Below, one piece after another: positions 51,641 through 60,175 of a stretch of 64,000 nt of DNA. The stretch's first letter is position 1. Each line of letters starts with the position of its first letter. Below the pieces are notes generated by a model. That model was given only the letters and a program-made list of their open reading frames with translations. It ran no database searches and had not been told where the DNA came from. Origin of the DNA: Bacteroidaceae bacterium (GTDB taxonomy: Bacteria; Bacteroidota; Bacteroidia; Bacteroidales; Bacteroidaceae); assembly GCA_017429525.1 (NCBI GenBank), contig JAFROT010000035.1:45328-109327 (forward strand). The letters are read 5' to 3'. A program made the position numbers and the translations under genes.

Positions 51641-53197
51641 CTATCGTCGTAGGTTTTTCACTACGCGGCCGTCGGCGGTACGGGTGATGGTGATGCCGCG
51701 GTGGTCTTTGCCTACGGGCCGTCCCATCAGGTCGTAGTGGCGCTCGGTGGTGGCGGCATTGGCCTTGGCGTCGCTGATGTGGTCGGGGGTGAGGTAGTAG
51801 TAGGAGATGGCTGAGCGATGCTCCTCGCCTCCGCCGCGGTAGATGGACTGCACGCCAATGCGCTCAAGGCCTTCCTGAAAGAGGTAGACGCCATAGGCTT
51901 TCTCGTAGATGTAGGAGCGGCTGTAGGCCTCGCGATTGTCGTCGGTGAAGAGGTAGGGCACTTCGTCGATGTCCTCGGGGAGCTGTTTGTACTCATCGGT
52001 ACGGAAGACGAAGGGCTCGGTCTCGTCGTCGAAGAAGAGTTGGTAGCTGACCTTGGCGGGATCGATGAAGCGTCCCTCGGTGTCGAGCAGGGGCACGTTG
52101 AGCATGAGGATGCCGAAGGGGCCCATCGACTGGAAGTGGACGACAGAGGGGTCGGCAGGCGTTGCTGCCACTTCGGTGAAGGGACGGAACCGGGGTGCGT
52201 GGTAGGTCTCTCCGAGTCCTATGCCCGTGTCGGAGTTGCTGGCGAAGATGGTCTGTTCGGTAGCAAAGGTGCGGCTGGCGGCGTCGTAGTCGTAGGCGAC
52301 GCTGCCGTTGGTCCAGGTGTAGTTCCAGGTCCAGTTGCCGGTCTCGTCGGGGGCCCATTCGGCGTCGGCACCGCAGAAGTAGAGGAGGTAGGACGAGTAG
52401 AAGCCCGCGTATTGGAGGGGGAAGATGAGCTTGCGCCCGTTGATGGTGCCGTGCATCCAGGCGTCGGGCAGGCGGTTCTCAGAGACGCCCTTGATGTAGA
52501 CCTCGCGGCCGCTGATGGCCACGTCGACGAGGTGTCCGGAGCTCTCGTGCTCCATGGAGTAGACCTCGGTCTGCAGTCCTTCGGGCGGAGTGACGGGTCT
52601 CACGTCCTGGTAGTGAAGCACGGTGGCGTAGTCGAGGTAGTAGGCCCACTCGCCCGCCGGCTGTCGCCGACCGTCGTCGTCGATATAGTCTGTGTAGACG
52701 AATCCTATCCCGTCGAAGACGTTGTTGGCAGGGTCACCGCTGGTGCCTTCGAGGTGGATGTCGTCGCCGTCGATGGTGAAGGTGACGTTGCCCTTGAGCT
52801 CGGCGCTGTAGTCGCGGACGGAGCCTTTGACCTTTACGCGGGCGAGCTGCATCCCGTAGTTGCCGTTGTCGAACCAGTAGACCATCTGTCCGAGGGGAAC
52901 GGTGATGGTGTGGCCGTCGACGTCGCCCTCGACCCACGTAGCCGTCGAGGCGTGTGAGATGATGTTCATGAAGTAGGCCTTGGTGCCGTCCTCCGAGAAG
53001 ACGACCTGCGTGGCGATGCCGTCTTGCGTGGCGTCGCCGATGAAGTAGTAGGGGGCATAGGTGGCGCCTCCGCTACGGGTGTAGGCGCGCAGATCGCCTG
53101 CGGGCTGTTCGTTGATGATGCCGTGAGCGTCGCGCTCTTGTGCGTAGGTGGCGACGGCTGATGTGGCGAGGACTATGAGGAGAAGGAAACGGTTCAT
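51641..53197 (-). CDS. Secreted beta-rich protein with sorting tail
   Basis: A 518-residue exported protein (signal ending VATYAQ). It is rich in Tyr, Trp and Asp in a beta-strand pattern, with no domain I can name with confidence. Family resemblance is to uncharacterised Prevotella secreted proteins. The C-terminal 30 residues (HYDLMGRPVGKDHRGITIT and RTADGRVVKN) match the sorting-tail pattern seen in the two giant proteins. It follows the 53287 gene on the same strand across a heptamer-repeat spacer. Confidence 0.72.
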   Translation of the reverse strand: MNRFLLLIVLATSAVATYAQERDAHGIINEQPAGDLRAYTRSGGATYAPYYFIGDATQDGIATQVVFSEDGTKAYFMNIISHASTATWVEGDVDGHTITVPLGQMVYWFDNGNYGMQLARVKVKGSVRDYSAELKGNVTFTIDGDDIHLEGTSGDPANNVFDGIGFVYTDYIDDDGRRQPAGEWAYYLDYATVLHYQDVRPVTPPEGLQTEVYSMEHESSGHLVDVAISGREVYIKGVSENRLPDAWMHGTINGRKLIFPLQYAGFYSSYLLYFCGADAEWAPDETGNWTWNYTWTNGSVAYDYDAASRTFATEQTIFASNSDTGIGLGETYHAPRFRPFTEVAATPADPSVVHFQSMGPFGILMLNVPLLDTEGRFIDPAKVSYQLFFDDETEPFVFRTDEYKQLPEDIDEVPYLFTDDNREAYSRSYIYEKAYGVYLFQEGLERIGVQSIYRGGGEEHRSAISYYYLTPDHISDAKANAATTERHYDLMGRPVGKDHRGITITRTADGRVVKNLRR

Positions 53198-53200
53198 ATT

Positions 53201-53270
53201 GAGAGTTGAGAGTTAAGAGTTAAGAGTTGAGAGTTGAGAGTTAAGAGTTAAGAGTTGAGAGTTAAGAGTT
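53201..53270. repeat. Ten tandem copies of RAGAGTT
   Basis: Ten consecutive 7-base units, GAGAGTT or AAGAGTT, in the pattern G G A A G G A A G A. They fill the 89-base gap between two secreted-protein genes, just upstream of the 51641-53197 start. A slippage-prone leader that could vary expression. Confidence 0.9.
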
Positions 53271-53286
53271 TAGCGTGTAGAGTGGG

Positions 53287-55176
53287 TTAGGGGAGGACCA
53301 CCTTGCGTGTGCGTGCCGTGCCGTCGGTGAGGGTTTGGCGCTCGATGACGATGCCACGTCGGGCAGTGCTGACGCGGCGTCCGGCCAGGTCAACGAAGGT
53401 CGAGGCCTTGACCTTAGCGTCGGTCGTCAGGCTGCCGATGCCGTCGGTCTGGCTGCCGGGCACTTGGGCCTTCTCGGCATTCGAGACCTCGCCCGTGAGG
53501 GTGTTGATCAGCACGGCGACGACGCGCAGTTTCGACTTGTCCTGGATGAGGGTGTTCTTCGAGATGTCGAACGTGTAGGTGTGCTCGTAGGCCTGGCCAT
53601 CGACGACCTTCTCGGGCAGGCTCTCCTCGATAGCCGATGCGCCTTGGCAGGAGAGCTGTACGGCCACGTCGTTGAAGTGGAGGTCGCGGATGGTGCCAGC
53701 CAATGCGGTGAGAGGTTTCAGGTAGGGGTCGCTCTCGCTGCGGCCGGCATAGTAGTTGCTTTGTGCCCAATCGCGCGAGTCGCTGTGCAGGTCGTCGGCC
53801 ACGAGGACATACGACAGCCGGAACGGGTTGTTCGAGAGGGCGTTGACGAAGGTGCTCTTCGAGTGCACCAGGATGGCCGTGCTGTCGGCGTCGGCCCATT
53901 CGGCGTCGAGCTCCAGGGCTACGGGCGTGAAGACGCTCTGGCGCGCCTTCCAGTCCTTCTCGATGCCCAGGCTGCTGCCGCTGTTGCTGCCGAAGAAGGG
54001 GTCGTAGCCTTCGTCGGCGCCTTGGTTGTCATGCCCGGTCACGATGCGGTCGATGAAGCCGTGGGGGTAGCCCGACGGCGTGTTGGGCGTGTTGATGGTG
54101 ATCTGCATCGGGTCGCCGTTGTGGTAGGCGATGCCGATGAAGTCGTCGCCATGCTTGGCCGTCATCGCCTCCATGGCAGCCATGCCGCGTGGGCACCAGC
54201 CGCACCAGCCGCCCGTGTATTCCTCCATGAGGGGCTTGTGCTTCGGCGTCTTGTCGAGGATGGCGATGTTGAAGCTGATGGCGGGGTCCAGGTCCTCGTT
54301 GTCGGCATCGTTGATCTTGGTGATGTGGATCTTGACGGGCTTCGACCCCGTCGTCTGCTGTGCCGGTAGGGTCAGCTTGACGGTGGCGTGCTGGCCGTAG
54401 TAGGTGCCTTTGAGGTTGGTGGCCTTGACCTGCTGTGTGACCTCGCCGTCGATGTCGATGTCGCAGGTGATGCGTGTGATGGCGCTTGTGCCGTGGTTGC
54501 TGAGCACCAGGTTGAGCGTCTTCTGCTGACCCGTCAGGGCGTAGAGCGACAGCTCGTCGGGTGTGGAGAAGGCAGCGGCGTACTTCTTGATGCGGTCGCC
54601 GCCCAGTCGGACGACGAAGGCGTAGGCGCGTCCAGCCGTGAAGTAGTTGCTCTGGTCGAGCGTCTTCCATTTGCGCTCCGTGCGTGAGGAATGGATGTAG
54701 AGGCCGTCGGTGGCCGTGGAGGTCAGGCACATGACGGGCGTCTTACCAGGGTCGTTGCTGTTGTTGACGTCGATGCTGGTGACGGTGAGCGAGTAGCCCA
54801 CGTAGACGCCCTCCTCGGTGAGCAGGTAGGGTTTCTCGAACGTCACCTCAGCCCATTTGCCGTCGGGCGTGAAGTCCACGCTGGCGATGTCGGGCTTGTT
54901 CTTGTTGCTCTCGAGGGTGAGGGATGTCGAGAGCCACGCCTTGTAGTCAGTAATGTTGGCGGCACCCGCTTGCACGGGCACGTTGATGCCCCTGATCTCC
55001 AGGCCAGCCAGCGTCGGGTCTGTGATGTGCATGGCCATGTCGTAGGTCTCAGCCTTGGCGGTGCCGATGCCCGAGAGCGTGCCTGTGCCCTGGTAGATGC
55101 CATAGAGCTGTTCTTCTTGAGCGCTCACGCTGAGCGTCGCCAGCAGGCAGAGGGTGATGAGTAAACTTTTCTTCAT
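53287..55176 (-). CDS. Omp28-related outer membrane protein with thioredoxin-like motif and sorting tail
   Basis: A 629-residue exported protein (signal ending VSAQ). The N-terminal half consists of beta-rich domains (about residues 20-300). The middle carries an Omp28/thioredoxin-like domain with EEYTGGWCGWCPRG, a CxxC pair near residue 325, then HGDDFIGIAYHNGDP. The last ~35 residues (FVDLAGRRVSTARRGIVIE) form a sorting-like tail. Omp28 proteins are surface proteins of Bacteroidetes, and the CxxC could be redox-active. Start is the ATG at 55176. The TTG two codons upstream is less likely. Confidence 0.82.
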   Translation of the reverse strand: MKKSLLITLCLLATLSVSAQEEQLYGIYQGTGTLSGIGTAKAETYDMAMHITDPTLAGLEIRGINVPVQAGAANITDYKAWLSTSLTLESNKNKPDIASVDFTPDGKWAEVTFEKPYLLTEEGVYVGYSLTVTSIDVNNSNDPGKTPVMCLTSTATDGLYIHSSRTERKWKTLDQSNYFTAGRAYAFVVRLGGDRIKKYAAAFSTPDELSLYALTGQQKTLNLVLSNHGTSAITRITCDIDIDGEVTQQVKATNLKGTYYGQHATVKLTLPAQQTTGSKPVKIHITKINDADNEDLDPAISFNIAILDKTPKHKPLMEEYTGGWCGWCPRGMAAMEAMTAKHGDDFIGIAYHNGDPMQITINTPNTPSGYPHGFIDRIVTGHDNQGADEGYDPFFGSNSGSSLGIEKDWKARQSVFTPVALELDAEWADADSTAILVHSKSTFVNALSNNPFRLSYVLVADDLHSDSRDWAQSNYYAGRSESDPYLKPLTALAGTIRDLHFNDVAVQLSCQGASAIEESLPEKVVDGQAYEHTYTFDISKNTLIQDKSKLRVVAVLINTLTGEVSNAEKAQVPGSQTDGIGSLTTDAKVKASTFVDLAGRRVSTARRGIVIERQTLTDGTARTRKVVLP

Positions 55177-55290
55177 AAGCAATTTAATTTATAGTTAGTT
55201 ATTTGTCGTCTGTTTCGCTTGTCTTGGGGTATATGATTTTATTTTCTGGCTGAAATTTACTCCGAATTTACTCCGCATTTCTTTCATCGT

Positions 55291-55298
55291 CAAAGTTA
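55291..55298 (-). promoter_or_regulatory. -7 box upstream of the Omp28-like gene
   Basis: TAACTTTG on the minus strand, about 115 bases before the start codon. Confidence 0.45.
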
Positions 55299-55312
55299 TC
55301 AGCCATCTTTAT

Positions 55313-55368
55313 TTTTCACTTTTCACTTTCTTATTATTCACTTTTCACTCTTTCACTTTTCACTTTTT
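55313..55368. repeat. TTTTCAC tandem repeats
   Basis: About six copies of a 7-8-base word TTTTCAC(T), interrupted once, directly after the stop of the DnaJ-like gene and upstream of the Omp28-like gene. Confidence 0.8.
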
Positions 55369-56218
55369 ACAGCCCTCTCGCCTTGAAGATGAGTTCCTTC
55401 GCCTCGTTGATCTCCTTCAGCTTCTTCTCGGCGGCAGCGCGCACGTCCTCGCCCAGCGTAGCCACGCGGTCGGGGTGATGCTTGACCACCATACGCTTGT
55501 AGGCCGCGCGCACCTCGTCGTCCGTGGCGCTCTCGTCAATCTCCAGCACTGCGTAGGCATCCTTCAGCGTCGTCGTGCCCAGGTTCAGCATCGAGTTGAG
55601 CTCAGCCTCCGAGAGGCCCAGGTAGCCCGTTATCTCGCGCAGCGCTGCAATCTCCTCGGTGGCCACATGGCTGTCGGCCTTGGCCAGCATGGCCAGCAGC
55701 GACAACAGCTGCAGGCGCTGCGACTCCGTGAGCACCATCCGCAGTTGCTGGCAAGCCTCGATGATGGTCTGGCGGTACGAGCCCGGCTGCTGCTGCTCCA
55801 TCTGCTTCTGGCGCTCGAACAGGCGCAGCATGATCTGGTTGCCTTGCGTGACGGCTGCCTCGCCGAAGTTCTGGCGCAGGAACGTGCGCATGGCCTCCAT
55901 CTCGCTGTGCATGATCTTGCCGTCGGCGCGGATGACGTAGCTCGCCAGCGTCAACATCGAGAACAGGAACCCGTTGCGCGTACCCTCGTCCGTGCGGTAG
56001 CTCTGGTCGCCGCCCGTGCGGTAGCGCTGACGGTCGTAGCCGTCGCCTGTGTAGGTGCCACCTGTGTAGGTGCCGCCCGTGTCGTAGCCTGTCGCTTCAA
56101 GACCGTTGTCGCCAGCCATCGTGTCGAAGAGCGCTCCGAGCACGAAGCCCGCCAGCGCACCTATCGGCCCGCCTGACAGCAGGCCCAGGAAACCGCCTAT
56201 CCATTTAGCTCTTGCCAT
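55367..56218 (-). CDS. DjlA-like co-chaperone (TerB + DnaJ)
   Basis: A 283-residue protein. The N-terminus is a glycine-rich hydrophobic hairpin (GGFLGLLSGGPIGALAGFVLG), as in DjlA-type membrane anchors. A short linker with a repeated TYTGG motif follows. A TerB-like helical domain occupies ~75-200 (YVIRADGKIMHSEMEAMR). The C-terminal J domain has the essential HPD in VVKHHPDRVA near residue 255. It would recruit DnaK to the membrane. The stop overlaps the TTTTCAC repeat tract by a couple of bases. Confidence 0.92.
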   Translation of the reverse strand: MARAKWIGGFLGLLSGGPIGALAGFVLGALFDTMAGDNGLEATGYDTGGTYTGGTYTGDGYDRQRYRTGGDQSYRTDEGTRNGFLFSMLTLASYVIRADGKIMHSEMEAMRTFLRQNFGEAAVTQGNQIMLRLFERQKQMEQQQPGSYRQTIIEACQQLRMVLTESQRLQLLSLLAMLAKADSHVATEEIAALREITGYLGLSEAELNSMLNLGTTTLKDAYAVLEIDESATDDEVRAAYKRMVVKHHPDRVATLGEDVRAAAEKKLKEINEAKELIFKARGL

Positions 56219-56281
56219 ATCTCTGTAGTGTAAGTCCTTTTTTTATGTGGTGTGAGAAAGTCAGTTCGAAAATCATGTCGG

Positions 56282-56333
56282 TTTGCCTGCCCACCGAGGG
56301 GAGGGCTTGCCTGCCCGCTGAGGGGAGGGCTTG
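56282..56333. repeat. Direct 24-bp repeat CCTGCCC(A/G)C(C/T)GAGGGGAGGGCTTG
   Basis: Two tandem copies with two differences lie in the 275-base divergent gap between the DnaJ-like and fucosidase genes. G-rich on the plus strand. No clear function. Confidence 0.65.
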
Positions 56334-56481
56334 CCTTGTTGGCCGCAAAGATAGGAAAAAGTTTAGAGTTCTGCCTCTCCTGCTCCCTGTTTTTTTCGTT
56401 CGCAAGCCTCCTTTTACCTATTTTTCACGGCTAAATGGAACATTTAGCGGCCAATCGTCGCCTCAATTCGGAAAGTTTATG

Positions 56482-56489
56482 TATTTTTG
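56482..56489 (+). promoter_or_regulatory. -7 box just before the fucosidase start
   Basis: TATTTTTG ends five bases before the ATG at 56494, so transcription from it would be leaderless or nearly so. The -33 element is not seen. Confidence 0.35.
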
Positions 56490-56493
56490 TCGC

Positions 56494-57798
56494 ATGAAAC
56501 GCATCTTCATCACCCTTTCCCTGTGCCTGGCCGCTCTGGTCTCGGTCGAGGCGCAGACCTACGTTCCCACAGCCGACAACATGGCCGCCCGCGCCGAGTT
56601 CGAGGGCTTCCGCTTCGGCATCTTCATCCATTGGGGCATCTACAGCGAGTTCGCCCAGGGCGAATGGTACCTCAACAGCGGCGGACTGACCCACGAGGAA
56701 TACGCCAAGGCCGCCTCATGCTTCTACCCCGTGCGCTTCGACGCCGAGGCATGGGCACGAGCCTTCAAGGACTCCGGTGCCAAGTACGTCACCTTCACCA
56801 GTCGCCACCACGACGGCTTCTCGATGTTCCATACGCGGCAGAGCACCTACAACATCGTCGATGCCACGCCCTTCGGTCGCGACGTCCTCAAGGAACTCTC
56901 CGCCGCCTGCGCAAAGGAGGGCCTCCGGCTTCACCTCTACTATTCCATCCTCGACTGGATGCGCCCCGACTATCCCGTAGGCCGCACGGGCCTCAAGACA
57001 GGGCGTGAGCTGCGGCCCAACTACGACTCCTATTTCCGCTTCATGCAGGCGCAGGTGCGCGAGCTGCTGACCAACTACGCACCCATCGGCGCACTCTGGT
57101 TCGACGGCTACTGGGACCACGATGGCGACAGCATACCCTTCGACTGGCGCATGCCTGAGTTCTACCGCTACATCCACCAGCTGCAGCCCAACTGCCTCAT
57201 CGGCAACAACCATCACATCACACCCATCGAGGGCGAGGATTTCCAGATGTTCGAGCGCGACCTGCCTGGCGAGAACACAGCCGGCCTCTCAGGGCAGGAA
57301 ATCAGCCATCTGCCGCTCGAGATGTGCCAGACCATGAACGGCATGTGGGGCTACAAGGTGGCCGATCAGAACTACAAGTCGACCGCCGAGCTCATCCAGC
57401 TCATCGCACGCGCTGCCGCCAAGGGCTCCAACCTCCTCCTCAACATCGGCCCACAACCCAACGGCGAACTGCCCGCCACGGCCCTCGACCGCCTCAAGGG
57501 CATCGGCCAGTGGATGCGCGTTAACGGCGAGAGCATCTACGGCACACATGCCGCCGACATGCCCGACCAGCCCTGGGGCGTCGCCACCACCAAGACCAAC
57601 CACCTCTACCTCCACGTCTTCGATGCCGAAGCCTCTGCCATCCAACTGCCCTGGACGCTCGGCAAGCTGCGTTCCGTCAAGGCCCTCGCCACGGGGTCGG
57701 CACTTGCCTACAAGCTCGATCGCCGCGCCAAGAGCCTCTCCATCCAGCTCCCTGCCGAGCGCAGTAAGGATGATTTTGTCGTAGAGATAGTACGTTGA
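56494..57798 (+). CDS. Alpha-L-fucosidase (GH29)
   Basis: A 434-residue secreted enzyme (signal ending VEAQ). GH29 features: FGIFIHWGIYSEFAQGEWY near the start, SRHHDGFSMFHT, and the nucleophile Asp in ALWFDGYWD near residue 205. A C-terminal beta-sandwich follows. It would release terminal L-fucose from host or plant glycans in the periplasm or on the surface. The frame is open for 94 more codons upstream, but the signal peptide sets the start at 56494. CutC follows within 25 bases, so the two are probably one transcript. Confidence 0.93.
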   Translation: MKRIFITLSLCLAALVSVEAQTYVPTADNMAARAEFEGFRFGIFIHWGIYSEFAQGEWYLNSGGLTHEEYAKAASCFYPVRFDAEAWARAFKDSGAKYVTFTSRHHDGFSMFHTRQSTYNIVDATPFGRDVLKELSAACAKEGLRLHLYYSILDWMRPDYPVGRTGLKTGRELRPNYDSYFRFMQAQVRELLTNYAPIGALWFDGYWDHDGDSIPFDWRMPEFYRYIHQLQPNCLIGNNHHITPIEGEDFQMFERDLPGENTAGLSGQEISHLPLEMCQTMNGMWGYKVADQNYKSTAELIQLIARAAAKGSNLLLNIGPQPNGELPATALDRLKGIGQWMRVNGESIYGTHAADMPDQPWGVATTKTNHLYLHVFDAEASAIQLPWTLGKLRSVKALATGSALAYKLDRRAKSLSIQLPAERSKDDFVVEIVR

Positions 57799-57822
57799 AA
57801 CCCAGTGGAAAACCATTATCCG

Positions 57823-58509
57823 ATGAAACCAACGCTTGAAGTGTGCTGCGGTACCCTCGCGAGTGCCCTGCGCGCTGTCGAGGGTGGGGCAGGGCGCATC
57901 GAACTCTGCTCAGCCCTCTCGCTGGATGGACTCACGCCCTCGCTCGGCACCCTCCGCCTGCTGCGCCATCGCTTTCCCCAGCTCCGCATCCATGTGCTCA
58001 TTCGTCCGCGCGAGGGCGATTTCGTCTACACCGACGACGAGCTGCAGGTCATGCTGTCTGACATCCGCGAGGCCGTCGCTGCAGGTGCCACAGCCATCGT
58101 CGCCGGTGCCCTCACCCCTGCCGCCGAGGTCGACCTTGCGGCCACCCGTCGCCTGATCGCCGCCTCGGCAGGACTCCCCTTCACCTTCCACCGAGCCTTC
58201 GACGCCGTCCGCGATCAGGCCGTAGCCCTCCAGCAGCTCATCGACCTCGGCGTGACGCGCGTCCTCACCTCAGGCGGTGCTCTCACAGCCGAGGCAGGCA
58301 TCCCCCAGCTGCAGCGCCTCGCCCAGCAGGCTGCCGACCGCATCATCATCCTCCCTGGCGGAGGCGTCAACCGCCACAACGCTGCCCGCATCCTCGCCGC
58401 CACACCCACCACTGAGCTCCACGGCTCCTGCTCAGCCGCCCTCCCCAGCGGCCTCCGTGAGACCTCCCCCGCCGAGGTTCGTGCCGTCCTCAGCGCCATC
58501 GGCGGCTGA
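57823..58509 (+). CDS. cutC: CutC-family protein
   Basis: A 228-residue TIM-barrel protein of the CutC family, historically tied to copper homeostasis, though its real activity is uncertain. Conserved pieces: LEVCCGTLASALRA, GAGRIELCSALSLDGLTPS, HVLIRPREGDFVYTDDE, TFHRAFDAV and VLTSGG. The start is taken at the ATG before KPTLEVCC. A GTG 18 bases upstream is an alternative. It lies between the fucosidase and the second RAYT-like gene. Confidence 0.93.
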   Translation: MKPTLEVCCGTLASALRAVEGGAGRIELCSALSLDGLTPSLGTLRLLRHRFPQLRIHVLIRPREGDFVYTDDELQVMLSDIREAVAAGATAIVAGALTPAAEVDLAATRRLIAASAGLPFTFHRAFDAVRDQAVALQQLIDLGVTRVLTSGGALTAEAGIPQLQRLAQQAADRIIILPGGGVNRHNAARILAATPTTELHGSCSAALPSGLRETSPAEVRAVLSAIGG

Positions 58510-58554
58510 CACAAGCGATATCACGGCAGACATAATCGCCATCAACGAATCACC

Positions 58555-60030
58555 ATGCCAACGTCGAAAGAAGACTTACAGAGTCGGGGGATACCTCTCC
58601 ATGATACTCAACACCACCAACACCGCCGCGCTGATTGGCAGGATTATGGTGGGGTGGGGTTGTATATGGTTACGCTCTGCATCGAAGGGCGTCATCCCCT
58701 TTTCGGGCAACTGCAGGGCAACATCCGTGCAGCCCGTGATAGCGCCGACTTCCCCCATCTTGTCCAGAGCCCCCTCGGACGCGCCATCATCGCCGAGGAG
58801 TTGCCCAAGATCCACCGCTATTATCCCCAGATAAAGGTGTGGAAGGCCGCCCTCATGCCCGACCATCTCCACCTCCTTCTGTATGTCTCAGCCCCTTTGC
58901 CCGACGGCAAGAAGCTGGGCGACATCCTTCGCCGCTTCAAGGGCGGCTGCAGCCGCGCCTGGTGGGCCCAGCTCGATGCCGCAAAGGCCGCACAGGGCAC
59001 GCGGGCCGCACAAACCGCGCTAACCGCACCGAATGGTGCGGGCACAACGGCGCAAGGCACAACGGCACCACCGCCCTCTTCCTCGCCCTCCTCCTCGCCG
59101 CAAGGCACAACGGCGCAAGGCCAAACGCCGCCCTCCTCCTCGCAGGGCCAAACACCGCCGCCCTCTTCTTCGCTGCCGCCCTCCTCCTCGCCGCCCTCCT
59201 CTGGCCTGCAAGCCGTGGTGCCCGTGCTTTCGAGCACGGTTAAGCGCCCCTCCCTCTTCGAGCCCGGCTACCACGACCGCATCATCAAGCGGCCCGGCAT
59301 GCTCGACACCATCAAGCGCTACATGGCCGACAACCCGCTGCGCGCGCTGATGCGGCGCCAGCTGCCCCATCTGTTGGAGCGGCGCCTCCACCTGCGCGTG
59401 GGCACTCACGACTACGCGGCCTTCGGGGCGCTCTTCCTGCTCAAGCGCGCCGAGAAGGAGCAGGTCTTTTACCACCGCAAGGACAAGAAAACCGGCATAA
59501 ACACCGAACTGCTGGACAGCTACAAACAGTCACGTGCCCGTCAGTTGGCGGAGGCTCGTGAGGGCGTGGTGCTCGTCTCGCCCGCTATCTCCACGCCTGA
59601 GCGCTTGGTCATCGATGCCGCCATCGACGAGGGGCTGCCCGTCATCAACCTCCAGAAGGAACCCATCACGCGCTACTGGAAGCCCGAGCGCCGCCGCTTC
59701 GAGGCCTGTGCCCGCGGAGCCCTGCTCATCCTTGCCCCCTGGGGCCTTGACGAAGAGATCATGCGAACCGCCGCCAATGCGACGGGCACCATAGCCAGCA
59801 CTTCATCGCGCCCCACAACCGCCTCGCCATCGCACTCCTCGCCCTCTTCCTCGCTCGCCTCCTCGCCCTCAAGCCCCTCTTCCTCGCTCACCCCCTCGCT
59901 TCCCTCTTCCTCCTCGCCATCAGTTCCCAGCGATTATGCTCGCTTTCATCATCTGAATGATTTGGCAGCAGAGATCTGTGCCACGACTGACGTGGTTCTT
60001 CTCAACATGAAAGACATCATGGCAGAATAA
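58555..60030 (+). CDS. Second RAYT-like HUH transposase with low-complexity linker and DprA/LOG-like domain
   Basis: A 491-residue protein with the same plan as the one at 29994. HUH motif ALMPDHLHLLLY lies near residue 100. A Ser/Pro/Gln/Thr linker of about 65 residues (TTAPPPSSSPSSSPQG and similar) follows. GYHDRIIKR and IKRYMADNPLR lie near 240-257, with the probable catalytic Tyr. A Rossmann-like C-terminal domain occupies ~325-400 (GVVLVSPAISTPERLVIDAA). An extra Ser/Pro-rich stretch follows (410-460), with a short conserved end. The linker in this copy differs from copy 1 while the flanking domains agree. Two REP-like elements follow its stop. Confidence 0.8.
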   Translation: MPTSKEDLQSRGIPLHDTQHHQHRRADWQDYGGVGLYMVTLCIEGRHPLFGQLQGNIRAARDSADFPHLVQSPLGRAIIAEELPKIHRYYPQIKVWKAALMPDHLHLLLYVSAPLPDGKKLGDILRRFKGGCSRAWWAQLDAAKAAQGTRAAQTALTAPNGAGTTAQGTTAPPPSSSPSSSPQGTTAQGQTPPSSSQGQTPPPSSSLPPSSSPPSSGLQAVVPVLSSTVKRPSLFEPGYHDRIIKRPGMLDTIKRYMADNPLRALMRRQLPHLLERRLHLRVGTHDYAAFGALFLLKRAEKEQVFYHRKDKKTGINTELLDSYKQSRARQLAEAREGVVLVSPAISTPERLVIDAAIDEGLPVINLQKEPITRYWKPERRRFEACARGALLILAPWGLDEEIMRTAANATGTIASTSSRPTTASPSHSSPSSSLASSPSSPSSSLTPSLPSSSSPSVPSDYARFHHLNDLAAEICATTDVVLLNMKDIMAE

Positions 60031-60085
60031 AGGGGCGACCATTTCGGTCACCCCTTTGTCCTTGTTGTCCGCCTGCCTTCCCCCC

Positions 60086-60175
60086 CCCCCTAAAGGGGAG
60101 GGGTCGAGGGAGAGGCCTTTCTTGGGGGAAGGGTTCCCCCCTCCCTAACGGGGAGGGGTCGGGGGAGAGGCCTTT
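60086..60175. repeat. Pair of REP-like elements next to the second RAYT-like gene
   Basis: Two 35-base copies, at 60086-60120 and 60141-60175, match at 32 positions. Each has a palindromic head (CCCCTAAAGGGG; CTCCCTAACGGGGAG), then GGGGTCGRGGGAGAGGCCTTT. They lie 55 bases apart, directly downstream of the RAYT-like stop and up to the last codon of the convergent leucine-rich-repeat gene. The head and G-rich flank match the palindrome in the MFS gene at 24507. This is the expected arrangement of REP sequences next to a RAYT gene. Confidence 0.8.

Noticed and set aside
51818-52957. 379-codon open frame opposite a secreted protein gene
   Set aside because: Antisense shadow with no recognisable features.
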